From assembly GCA_964605385.1 (NCBI GenBank), contig CAZSCK010000041.1, positions 1 to 23,674 of the forward strand: a stretch of DNA of 23,674 bases. The letters run 5' to 3'. Positions 15,855 through 22,668 of the stretch are shown here, one piece after another. Source of the stretch: JAGLTQ01 sp964605385 (GTDB lineage Bacteria; Pseudomonadota; Gammaproteobacteria; UBA6429; Thiohalophilaceae). Position 1 is the first letter of the stretch; each line of letters opens with the position of its first letter. The position numbers and the translations under genes were made by a program. Below the pieces are notes generated by a model that saw nothing but the letters and a program-made list of their open reading frames with translations, searched no databases and had not been told where the DNA came from.

Positions 15855-17243
15855 CTACGCTGAAACTGGGGCAGTTTTTGCTTCAATCGTTTCGGCTGAA
15901 TCAACCGAATCAATTAAGATGCCGCGTAAGGAATTAGGACGAACTTCAGTAATTTTCACGTTTGCAAATTGACCAATGAGTGATTTATCTGCCTTGAAGT
16001 TTACCACACGATTGTTTTCTGTGCGGCCACTGACTTCATTTTCGTCCTTTCTTGACGCTCGAGTTACCAGCACACGCTGCACCGTATCCATCATATTTTC
16101 ACTGATAGTAAGGGTTTGTTGATTAATACGTGTTTGTAATATTTTTAAACGCTCTTTTTTCACGTTTTCCGGCACATCATCGGGCAAACTTGCTGCTGGC
16201 GTACCCGGACGTGGGCTGTAAATAAAACTGTACGAAAGGTCGAAACCCACATCCGCAATCAGGTTCATGGTGTCTTCAAAATCTTTATCGGTTTCACCAG
16301 GGAAACCAATAATAAAATCAGATGAAAAACACATATCAGGACGAACTTCACGAATTTTGCGAATGGTGGCTTTGTATTCCAGAGCAGTATGTTTACGCTT
16401 CATTTGCGCCAAAATTCGATCTGATCCGCTTTGTACCGGCAAGTGTAAATGACTCACCAACTCAGGAATTTCAGCATAAGCCTTAATCAAATTGTCATTC
16501 ATTTCAATCGGATGAGAGGTGGTATAACGAATGCGATCTATACCCTCAATAGCTGCAACATAATGAATTAATAAGGCTAAATCTGCCGTACCGCCATCAT
16601 CCAGCTCATTGTCTGACATCATGCCACGATACGCATTCACGTTCTGACCAAGCAAGTTAACTTCCCGTACACCCTGTGCTGCTAACACTGCAACCTCGGC
16701 AATAATGTCATCAAAAGGACGACTAAACTCTTCACCACGAGTGTAAGGCACCACACAAAAAGTACAGTACTTACTACACCCTTCCATAATCGAAACATAA
16801 GCACTGGCACCATCACTTTTTGGCTCAGGCATAAAATCAAATTTTTCAATTTCAGGGAAAGAAACATCCACCACGGATTTATGTTTTTTAGTGGCATCAC
16901 TCAGCATTTGCGGTAAACGGTGAAATGTTTGTGGGCCAAAAATCAAATCTACATACGGGGCGCGTTTAAGAATAGCTTCGCCTTCCTGGCTCGCCACACA
17001 GCCACCAACACCAATTACCAATTCAGGCCGTTTTTCCTTCAATTTGCGCCACATCCCAAGGTGTGAAAATACCTTCTCCTGCGCACGTTCACGCACTGAA
17101 CAGGTATTTAAAAGCAGGACATCTGCCTCGGTATCAACATCGGTTAGCTCTAAGCCATGAGAGGTTTTTAGCACCTCAGCCATCTTTTGAGTATCGTACT
17201 CATTCATCTGGCAACCGAAGGTTCTAATATGTAATTTGCGCAT
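15855..17243 (-). CDS. miaB: tRNA-2-methylthio-N6-dimethylallyladenosine synthase MiaB
   Basis: Radical-SAM methylthiotransferase that adds the 2-methylthio group to i6A37 in tRNAs reading UNN codons. The three N-terminal ligands of the auxiliary [4Fe-4S] cluster are C11, C48 and C82. The radical-SAM triad is C156, C160 and C163 (CSKYCTFC). A TRAM domain follows at about 370-440. The 462 residues include a short C-terminal tail beyond TRAM. It heads the miaB-ybeZ-ybeY-corC-lnt operon. The 265-base gap upstream is shared with the divergent response-regulator gene; I saw no strong promoter hexamers for miaB there. Confidence 0.97.
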   Translation of the reverse strand: MRKLHIRTFGCQMNEYDTQKMAEVLKTSHGLELTDVDTEADVLLLNTCSVRERAQEKVFSHLGMWRKLKEKRPELVIGVGGCVASQEGEAILKRAPYVDLIFGPQTFHRLPQMLSDATKKHKSVVDVSFPEIEKFDFMPEPKSDGASAYVSIMEGCSKYCTFCVVPYTRGEEFSRPFDDIIAEVAVLAAQGVREVNLLGQNVNAYRGMMSDNELDDGGTADLALLIHYVAAIEGIDRIRYTTSHPIEMNDNLIKAYAEIPELVSHLHLPVQSGSDRILAQMKRKHTALEYKATIRKIREVRPDMCFSSDFIIGFPGETDKDFEDTMNLIADVGFDLSYSFIYSPRPGTPAASLPDDVPENVKKERLKILQTRINQQTLTISENMMDTVQRVLVTRASRKDENEVSGRTENNRVVNFKADKSLIGQFANVKITEVRPNSLRGILIDSVDSAETIEAKTAPVSA

Positions 17244-17433
17244 TTTTTGACCACATAATTCAGGACGGAGAAAGGTATCATTTTGCCCCCTTTTTATCCA
17301 GCAACTACGAGTAATTCTTAGCTATATCAACAAAATAAGTCGTTTTATTTAACGTTGAATAAATGATATTTCTATTAAAATAAAAGAAATACTCATACTT
17401 TATTTAAATTGGTCGATACAACACATCAAGAAC

Positions 17434-17448
17434 AAGCTAAATTAGCTT
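17434..17448. promoter_or_regulatory. 15-bp palindrome in the miaB / response-regulator gap
   Basis: AAGCTAA-A-TTAGCTT is a perfect 7-bp inverted repeat with a one-base centre, 60 bases before the response-regulator ATG. Its size and symmetry suit a dimeric repressor or activator. I do not recognise it as a known operator. Confidence 0.35.
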
Positions 17449-17508
17449 TCTGTGAAGGCATCCCTTTTTATTTTACATTACCAATGAAGTACCAATTAAA
17501 AATCTAAC

Positions 17509-18453
17509 ATGAATAAAACACGGCCAAATATACTTATTGTTGATGACGAGCCTTTATTGCTGGACATTCTACAAGAATATTTAGATGAAATGGATTATAG
17601 CACTGTCACCGCAAACGATGGTGTAGAAGCATGGTCCATTCTACAAGATCACTCTCATCAGTTTGATACTATTATCCTCGACCGTATGATGCCAAATATG
17701 GATGGCATGGAAGTTCTAAAAAAAATAAAAGCGCACTCCGAGCTCAGTAAAATTCCTGTAATAATGCAAACAGGCTCGACAGAAAAACATAAAATACTCG
17801 AAGGCTTGCAAGCAGGTTGTTATTACTACCTGACGAAACCCTTTGAAAAAGATATGTTTGTATCCATTGTTAAAACTGCGGTAACAGATTATCTTAATTA
17901 CCATTCATTATATGAAGAGCTACACAAACAAAACCAAAGTTTAATGTTGCTTGATTCAGGCTCCTTTCGCTTCCGCACCCTGGATGAAAGTCGAATTTTA
18001 ACCACATTACTCGCAGCAGCTTGTCCCGACCCAGCCAGAGTTGCTACGGGCTTATCCGAAATATTAATCAACGCGGTAGAACATGGGAATTTAGGTATTG
18101 GTTATTCAGAAAAATCCCGTCTTTTGGCTGAGCATAAATGGGAACAGGAAATTGAGAGCCGCTTAAGACAGCCCGAATATGCAACTCTATATGTGGCAGT
18201 TCAATTTGAACGTGGAGCAAACAATATTAATATTGTAATAAAAGATCAAGGCAAAGGTTTTGAATGGCACCAGTATTTAGAGATTAGCCCTGAACGCTCC
18301 AGCGACAGCCATGGACGTGGTATTGCCATGGCAAACATTCTCAGCTTTGATAGCGTTGAATATAAAGGTAGTGGCAATGAAGTTAAGGTATCACTTAATA
18401 CCACTACTGCCATCAACAATGAAAATAATATTTTAGAAACAGCCTCTCAGTAA
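17509..18453 (+). CDS. Response regulator with C-terminal RsbW-like ATPase domain
   Basis: Two-domain signalling protein of 314 residues. The N-terminal receiver (1-125) has D12 and D13, phospho-acceptor D58, T88 and K110, all as needed for phosphorylation. After a helical linker (about 126-165), a HATPase_c domain of the RsbW/anti-sigma kinase type has an N box at EILINAVEHGN (184-194), G1 box DQGKG (246-250) and G2 box HGRGIAM (268-274). No histidine for autophosphorylation and no PP2C domain are present. This suggests a serine kinase or anti-sigma-like switch controlled by receiver phosphorylation (inference). No sigma factor, anti-anti-sigma (STAS) protein or sensor kinase is adjacent. 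No good Shine-Dalgarno is seen. It is followed by a bidirectional terminator shared with amtB. Confidence 0.87.
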   Translation: MNKTRPNILIVDDEPLLLDILQEYLDEMDYSTVTANDGVEAWSILQDHSHQFDTIILDRMMPNMDGMEVLKKIKAHSELSKIPVIMQTGSTEKHKILEGLQAGCYYYLTKPFEKDMFVSIVKTAVTDYLNYHSLYEELHKQNQSLMLLDSGSFRFRTLDESRILTTLLAAACPDPARVATGLSEILINAVEHGNLGIGYSEKSRLLAEHKWEQEIESRLRQPEYATLYVAVQFERGANNINIVIKDQGKGFEWHQYLEISPERSSDSHGRGIAMANILSFDSVEYKGSGNEVKVSLNTTTAINNENNILETASQ

Positions 18454-18468
18454 AAAATTAATATCAGC

Positions 18469-18512
18469 AAAAAAAACGACGTTTCAATTTGAGGTTGAAA
18501 CGCCGTTTTTTT
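18469..18512. terminator. Bidirectional intrinsic terminator between the response-regulator gene and amtB
   Basis: A-rich flank plus arm ACGACGTTTCAA, a 7-base loop, then TTGAAACGCCGT and a T7 run. One mismatch interrupts the stem. The A-tract on one side and T-tract on the other let it serve both converging genes. Confidence 0.88.
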
Positions 18513-18530
18513 GATTGTTTTATTAAGATT

Positions 18531-19730
18531 TTAAACTTCCGCTTCTGATGCGATCTTATGAATACTCAAATCTGCACCTTGATACTCTTCTTCCTGACTC
18601 AGACGAATACCAACCAATTGTTTCATCACACCATACACAATAAAACCACCGGCTAAGGCAATCGAAACACCAATGACGGTGCCTGCTAATTGCGACATAA
18701 AGGTCACACCGCCAAGGCCACCTAAAGCGGTGCTACCAAAAATACCTGCAGCAATACCACCCCAGGCACCACAAAGGCCATGTAATGGCCAAACACCGAG
18801 AACATCATCAATCTTCCATTTATTTTGCGCGACAGTAAATGTCCAAACAAATAAACCACCGGCTATACCACCCGTAATCAAAGCACCAAGGGGATGCATT
18901 AAATCTGAACCGGCACAGACAGCCACTAAACCCGCTAAAGGGCCATTATGAACAAAGCCAGGATCGTTTCGACCAACAATTGTGGCAACTAAAATACCAC
19001 CTACCATCGCCATCAATGAGTTCACCGCAACGAGACCGGCAATCGCGTCGATTGTTTGCGCAGACATAACATTAAAGCCAAACCAGCCGACGGTTAGAAT
19101 CCATGCCCCCAGGGAAAGAAAGGGGATGCTTGAAGGTGGGTGAGCGTATACCTCACCATTTTTACCATAGCGGCCATAACGATGCCCCAGCAAGATAACC
19201 GCGCCTAACGCGATCCAACCGCCCATAGCATGAACCACAACTGAACCGGCAAAGTCATGAAACTCTGCGCCAAAAGTGGCTGCCAGCCAGGTTTGCATGC
19301 CAAAGTTACCGTTCCACGCCATGCCCTCGAAAAAAGGGTAAATGAGAGCAACAATAATAAAAGTTGCTGCTACTTGAGGATAAAAACGTGCTCGCTCAGC
19401 AATGCCACCCGAAATAATGGCAGGAATGGCCGCAGCAAAAGTAAGCAAGAAAAAGAACTTCACTAATTCATAACCATTTTTCTGGCTTAATGCTTCTGCG
19501 CTGGCAAAAAAATTAACGCCATCAAAACCATAAGCGATACCATAACCAATAAAGAAGTACGCTATTGTCGAAACAGCAAAATCAACAATAATTTTAACTA
19601 ACGCATTAACCTGATTTTTCTTACGAACCGTTCCAACTTCTAAAAAAGCGAAACCGGCATGCATGGCCAGAACCATAATGGCACCCAGCAAGATAAACAA
19701 CACATCTGTTGCTGTTTTAATATTTTCCAT
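18531..19730 (-). CDS. amtB: Ammonium transporter AmtB
   Basis: Trimeric inner-membrane ammonium channel of 399 residues with about 11 membrane segments. The twin pore histidines are H167 (VVVHAMGG) and H317 (WPLHGLCGAWGG). The C-terminal tail RLSQEEEYQGADLSIH is the PII (GlnK) docking segment, so activity is expected to be controlled by a PII protein. No cleavable signal peptide is apparent. glnK, the usual partner upstream, is absent here, so PII must be encoded elsewhere. AGGGGAA lies about 5 bases before the ATG. The 182-base upstream gap carries several NtrC-like sites. Confidence 0.96.
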   Translation of the reverse strand: MENIKTATDVLFILLGAIMVLAMHAGFAFLEVGTVRKKNQVNALVKIIVDFAVSTIAYFFIGYGIAYGFDGVNFFASAEALSQKNGYELVKFFFLLTFAAAIPAIISGGIAERARFYPQVAATFIIVALIYPFFEGMAWNGNFGMQTWLAATFGAEFHDFAGSVVVHAMGGWIALGAVILLGHRYGRYGKNGEVYAHPPSSIPFLSLGAWILTVGWFGFNVMSAQTIDAIAGLVAVNSLMAMVGGILVATIVGRNDPGFVHNGPLAGLVAVCAGSDLMHPLGALITGGIAGGLFVWTFTVAQNKWKIDDVLGVWPLHGLCGAWGGIAAGIFGSTALGGLGGVTFMSQLAGTVIGVSIALAGGFIVYGVMKQLVGIRLSQEEEYQGADLSIHKIASEAEV

Positions 19731-19785
19731 TGAATTCCCCTAAAGCACGAAAAAGTGTTTTATTAATTTTTGTATTTTAATTTTC

Positions 19786-19911
19786 GCACCATGTTGGTGA
19801 TAAGAAAAGAATTACGTAAACAAAACAAAAACTTTTTGCACCAAAAAATATAATTGCACTACTGTTGTGCATTTTTAGCTGAATTTAAGACTTAAAGATC
19901 TTTTTGGTGCA
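19786..19911 (-). promoter_or_regulatory. Cluster of NtrC-like binding sites upstream of amtB
   Basis: The NtrC consensus is roughly TGCACCA-N3-TGGTGCA. Matches: the 17-bp palindrome TGCACTACTGTTGTGCA (19855-19871); CACCA-TGT-TGGTG (19787-19799), a perfect core with weaker outer bases; and two copies of the half-site TGCACCAAAAA, forward at 19837-19847 and inverted at 19901-19911, which flank the 17-bp palindrome. A sigma54 promoter was looked for: TGGTGCG-AAAA-TTAA on the minus strand fits the -24 element but lacks the -12 GC, so the promoter type stays open. Confidence 0.6.
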
Positions 19912-19912
19912 T

Positions 19913-20719
19913 TTATTTTTCCTGGTTTTTTACCTCCGTCCATAACTTTTCAAGTTCATCCGTATTCATTTCATTAACTTGCAAACCTTTATTACTGGCA
20001 ATTTTCTCTAGTTCTCTGAAGCGCCGCTCAAATTTCAGGTTTGCTTTGCGCAAACATTGCTCGGCATCAATACCTGCATAACGAGATAAATTAATACAGC
20101 TAAAAAACAGATCACCCATTTCATTTTCCAGTTTTTCTTTTTCCTGAACGTTGGCATCAAGCTCTTGCTGAACTTCATCCAACTCTTCATAAACCTTTGC
20201 TATCACACCTTTTATGTTTGGCCAGTCAAAACCTTCTTTTGCCGCGCGTTTTTGTAGTTTTTCAGCTCGCATTAAAGACGGTAAAGTCCGACTAACATCA
20301 TCAAGATGACTCAAGCTGATTGAGTTCTCTCCAGCCTTAACTTTACGTTCCTGTTGTTTTATTTTTTCCCATTCTTTTGTTTGTGCTTCAGCATCTTTCA
20401 CTTTAGCATCAGCAAAAACATGTGGATGACGTCGTGTCAGCTTTTCACTTATTGCTTTCACAACATCATTAAAATCAAAAGCCTGTTGCTCTTCTGCTAA
20501 CTGACTATAAAAAACAATTTGAAATAACAAATCACCCAATTCACTTTTTATATCATCTAAGTTATTTCGCTCAATTGCATCCGCAACTTCATAAGCTTCC
20601 TCGATTGTATAAGGAATAAGAGATTGGAAATTTTGCTCCAGATCCCAGGGACAACCTGAATCCGGATCACGTAGTGCCTGCATAATTTCAATGAGTTTTT
20701 GTATTGATTGCATAGACAT
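19913..20719 (-). CDS. mazG: Nucleoside triphosphate pyrophosphohydrolase MazG
   Basis: Hydrolyses (d)NTPs to NMP and pyrophosphate, cleaning the pool of aberrant nucleotides and lowering ppGpp responses. The 268 residues hold two MazG domains. The N-terminal one has E40, E41, E44 then E60 and D63 (EEAYE...ELGD), and the C-terminal one has E178, E179, E182 then E200 and D203, so both metal sites look complete. CAGG lies 4 bases before this ATG and about 10 before the in-frame ATG at 20713, which may be the used start. The gene is alone on its transcript or follows the HDOD gene across the repeat at 20785-20924. Confidence 0.95.
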   Translation of the reverse strand: MSMQSIQKLIEIMQALRDPDSGCPWDLEQNFQSLIPYTIEEAYEVADAIERNNLDDIKSELGDLLFQIVFYSQLAEEQQAFDFNDVVKAISEKLTRRHPHVFADAKVKDAEAQTKEWEKIKQQERKVKAGENSISLSHLDDVSRTLPSLMRAEKLQKRAAKEGFDWPNIKGVIAKVYEELDEVQQELDANVQEKEKLENEMGDLFFSCINLSRYAGIDAEQCLRKANLKFERRFRELEKIASNKGLQVNEMNTDELEKLWTEVKNQEK

Positions 20720-20721
20720 AA

Positions 20722-20745
20722 ACCTGTGAACTATTAAACACAGGT
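20722..20745 (-). promoter_or_regulatory. Inverted repeat covering the mazG ribosome-binding site
   Basis: On the minus strand ACCTGTG, a 10-base loop, then CACAGGT ends 2 bases before the mazG ATG at 20719. The 3' arm contains the AGG of the Shine-Dalgarno, so folding of the mRNA would hide it. It could equally be a DNA operator. Confidence 0.45.
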
Positions 20746-20784
20746 ATTAAATCATGATGATTAAAATAATGTAAGATAATTTAC

Positions 20785-20924
20785 AGAGGCCTTTGCATGG
20801 ATGCTACGAAGTTAGAGAACAAGGCAAAACTGATGAAAAAGCGGAGTGCACATTAAGTGCATGAGCATTTTGAAGAAGTTTTAACGCAGTAATCTGACTT
20901 CGTAGCATTCGTGCTAAGGTCTCT
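20785..20924. repeat. 140-bp palindromic repeat with 32-bp terminal inverted repeats (element 3)
   Basis: Arms 20785-20816 and 20893-20924 pair at 26 or so of 32 positions; the core ATGCTACGAAGT / ACTTCGTAGCAT is perfect. Inside, AAAACT and AGTTTT form a second pair around a small hairpin TGCAC-ATTAA-GTGCA. It has no coding potential. The right end runs into the first bases of the HDOD stop codon (TAG on the minus strand at 20923-20925), so the element directly follows that gene. It is a MITE-like, non-autonomous element by structure; I saw no clear target-site duplication. It shares no sequence with elements 1 and 2. Confidence 0.78.
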
Positions 20925-21822
20925 AATAGGAAGGATAGGAACGGGGTAATATAGTTTCCAACGCTTCCGTAAATAAAGGGCCTGCTTCGCGGAAAACATG
21001 CTCTTTTACGCTTTCATCAAGCCCGGTTATTTCCCAGGCAAAAGAGTCTATTTCCTGTAACGGAATTGTACCCTCCATATCAAGACCTTGTTCTGCTTCA
21101 TCGGTAAAAATATTCGCCAGATGAACCAAACATGTTTCTATAACGCCTGTTTCAGCACGACGTGGGTCATGGTGGTAAGCCACCGACTCAAATAATGTTT
21201 CAGGCATATTCCATGCACGCATTAATTCCCCACCTACTTCGGCATGGTTAAAACCAAGAAAATCCTGTTCAACTTCAAATTCTGAACGCAGTCCATTTTC
21301 TGCTTCTAATGCAATCATTCTCGTTTCAGTCGGTAAACGCTGAGCAATAATAAGTTTGCCAATATCATGCAATAAACCTGCGACAAATAATCTCTCACTA
21401 TGCAAAACGTGACACTGCTCCGCAAGTAAACGAGCAATCACTCCGCAGTATAAACTGTGGCGCCAGAAGCGAACTTTATTCAAAATAGTGTCTGGCACAT
21501 TTGAAAATGTTTCAACCGCAGAAGCGGCTATCACCAAGCCTCGCAATTCACGTAAGCCAACAACTGTCACTGCTCGCGAAACTGTTTCAATTTTAGCTTG
21601 AAAACCATAGTAAGAACTATTCACTATTTTTAATAAGCGTGCGGTTAAGCTGGTATCCTGGCTAATGACTTGACCGAGCTCGGCCGCTGTCACCGTGGGT
21701 TCATCCAGCATCTCGTTTACACGAATACACACTTCTGGTAATGATACTAAACGGATAGATCCCGTAACGAGTTCTTTCGGAGTTAAGGTGCTAGGCTTTT
21801 GTATGGCATTTTGTTCACTCAT
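20923..21822 (-). CDS. HDOD-domain signalling protein
   Basis: Protein of 299 residues from the chosen start, with an HDOD domain over about residues 14-215. The retained HD-like pair with following GK is at 152-156 (HDIGK). HDOD proteins lack the full metal set of HD-GYP phosphodiesterases and generally act as scaffolds in bacterial signalling, motility or c-di-GMP circuits. The open frame extends six codons further to a TTG at 21840, but no Shine-Dalgarno precedes that TTG, whereas GTGAAAG lies about 6 bases before the ATG at 21822, so I take the ATG. The C-terminal 80 residues are not recognised. It is near a receiver-GGDEF gene and an LRV protein, but not clearly in an operon with them. 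Confidence 0.88.
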   Translation of the reverse strand: MSEQNAIQKPSTLTPKELVTGSIRLVSLPEVCIRVNEMLDEPTVTAAELGQVISQDTSLTARLLKIVNSSYYGFQAKIETVSRAVTVVGLRELRGLVIAASAVETFSNVPDTILNKVRFWRHSLYCGVIARLLAEQCHVLHSERLFVAGLLHDIGKLIIAQRLPTETRMIALEAENGLRSEFEVEQDFLGFNHAEVGGELMRAWNMPETLFESVAYHHDPRRAETGVIETCLVHLANIFTDEAEQGLDMEGTIPLQEIDSFAWEITGLDESVKEHVFREAGPLFTEALETILPRSYPSY

Positions 21823-21948
21823 AAATACTTTCACGACCAAAATGAAAAAAACTTTAGGAATAAATCAAAACAAGTGCTTACCACATCACAAAATATAAAA
21901 TTACATGTAAATCAGGCTATTACCCGTATTTATATTGCTACTTTTAGT

Positions 21949-22515
21949 TCAAAACGAGCGTTCTTTATCATCACGTAAACGCTGTAATGCTTGTTCGGCA
22001 ATGGCTTTTACGCTGTTATTCAGATCATGAGTTAACTGAATTAAAATAATCTCGGTTGAATTTAGGTTACGCGCCACCTCCAACCGTATATCAACCTCTT
22101 TATCTTTTGATAATATTTCAAGAGCAGCGACAGGCACATACTCAAAACGAGCAACAACACTGCGCACCGCCAGCATAGAATCATGCACTAAAATAAGATA
22201 CACCTCATCAACAGCTGAAAGATTAGTTGCGAGAGAAATTTTTACCGATTGTTCCGGATCATTTGCTAAACGTAATAAGATATTCTTCGGCGTCTTTCGG
22301 TTACTTGCTACACGCCTTCTAATTGATGCATCACTATCATAAGACAAGTCATTAAACATCGATGGTGTGGTTGCGGGGTGCCCAGCCTGACGATAACGTT
22401 CTTCTTGAACACTATTTTTTACATCATTACTTGCATGAGCCTCTAAAGTCAGCATAAAAAACAAAAGTCCAATTATAATTTTGAAATGTCTATTCGCGTT
22501 AAAAAATAAGTTCAT
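21949..22515 (-). CDS. Exported leucine-rich-repeat-variant (LRV/HEAT-like) protein
   Basis: 188 residues. The N-terminus (NRHFKIIIGLLFFMLTLEAHASND) is shaped like a Sec signal peptide, with probable cleavage after AHA at residue 28. From about residue 60 to the end there are repeats of some 24 residues with the pattern D-x2-SxRxxVAxN-xxTPxxxLLxLAxD (for instance ASIRRRVASNRKTPKNILLR, then QSVKISLATN, LAVRSVVARF, VDIRLEVARN, NSVKAIAEQA), as in LRV proteins. It has no cysteine, so the N-terminal Fe-S site of Azotobacter LRV is missing. It is probably periplasmic and a binding scaffold; the partner is unknown. It is divergent from the receiver-GGDEF gene. Confidence 0.75.
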   Translation of the reverse strand: MNLFFNANRHFKIIIGLLFFMLTLEAHASNDVKNSVQEERYRQAGHPATTPSMFNDLSYDSDASIRRRVASNRKTPKNILLRLANDPEQSVKISLATNLSAVDEVYLILVHDSMLAVRSVVARFEYVPVAALEILSKDKEVDIRLEVARNLNSTEIILIQLTHDLNNSVKAIAEQALQRLRDDKERSF

Positions 22516-22597
22516 TATAAATCCAGAATCAAATTAAAAAGGCCATTAATTATACCCTGTAAGCCTCTGTTTATACTTTACTTATTTAACTATAAAC

Positions 22598-22626
22598 TTG
22601 GCATAATAAAAATAAAACGTTATGCT
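22598..22626 (+). promoter_or_regulatory. Sigma70-type promoter for the receiver-GGDEF gene
   Basis: TTGGCA (22598-22603), 17-bp spacer, TATGCT (22621-22626). The predicted start is near 22633, about 36 bases before the TTG start codon. Confidence 0.5.
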
Positions 22627-22668
22627 GATATGCATTAAATTTCACTACATTATCATTCAGGTAAACTC

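Noticed and set aside
19731..19800. Sigma54 promoter for amtB
   Set aside because: The best candidate, TGGTGCG-AAAA-TTAA, lacks the essential GC of the -12 element.
22628..22640. Possible second NsrR half-site (ATATGCATTAAAT) near the receiver-GGDEF promoter
   Set aside because: Only one half is present, without a symmetric partner, and ATGCAT is common by chance here.
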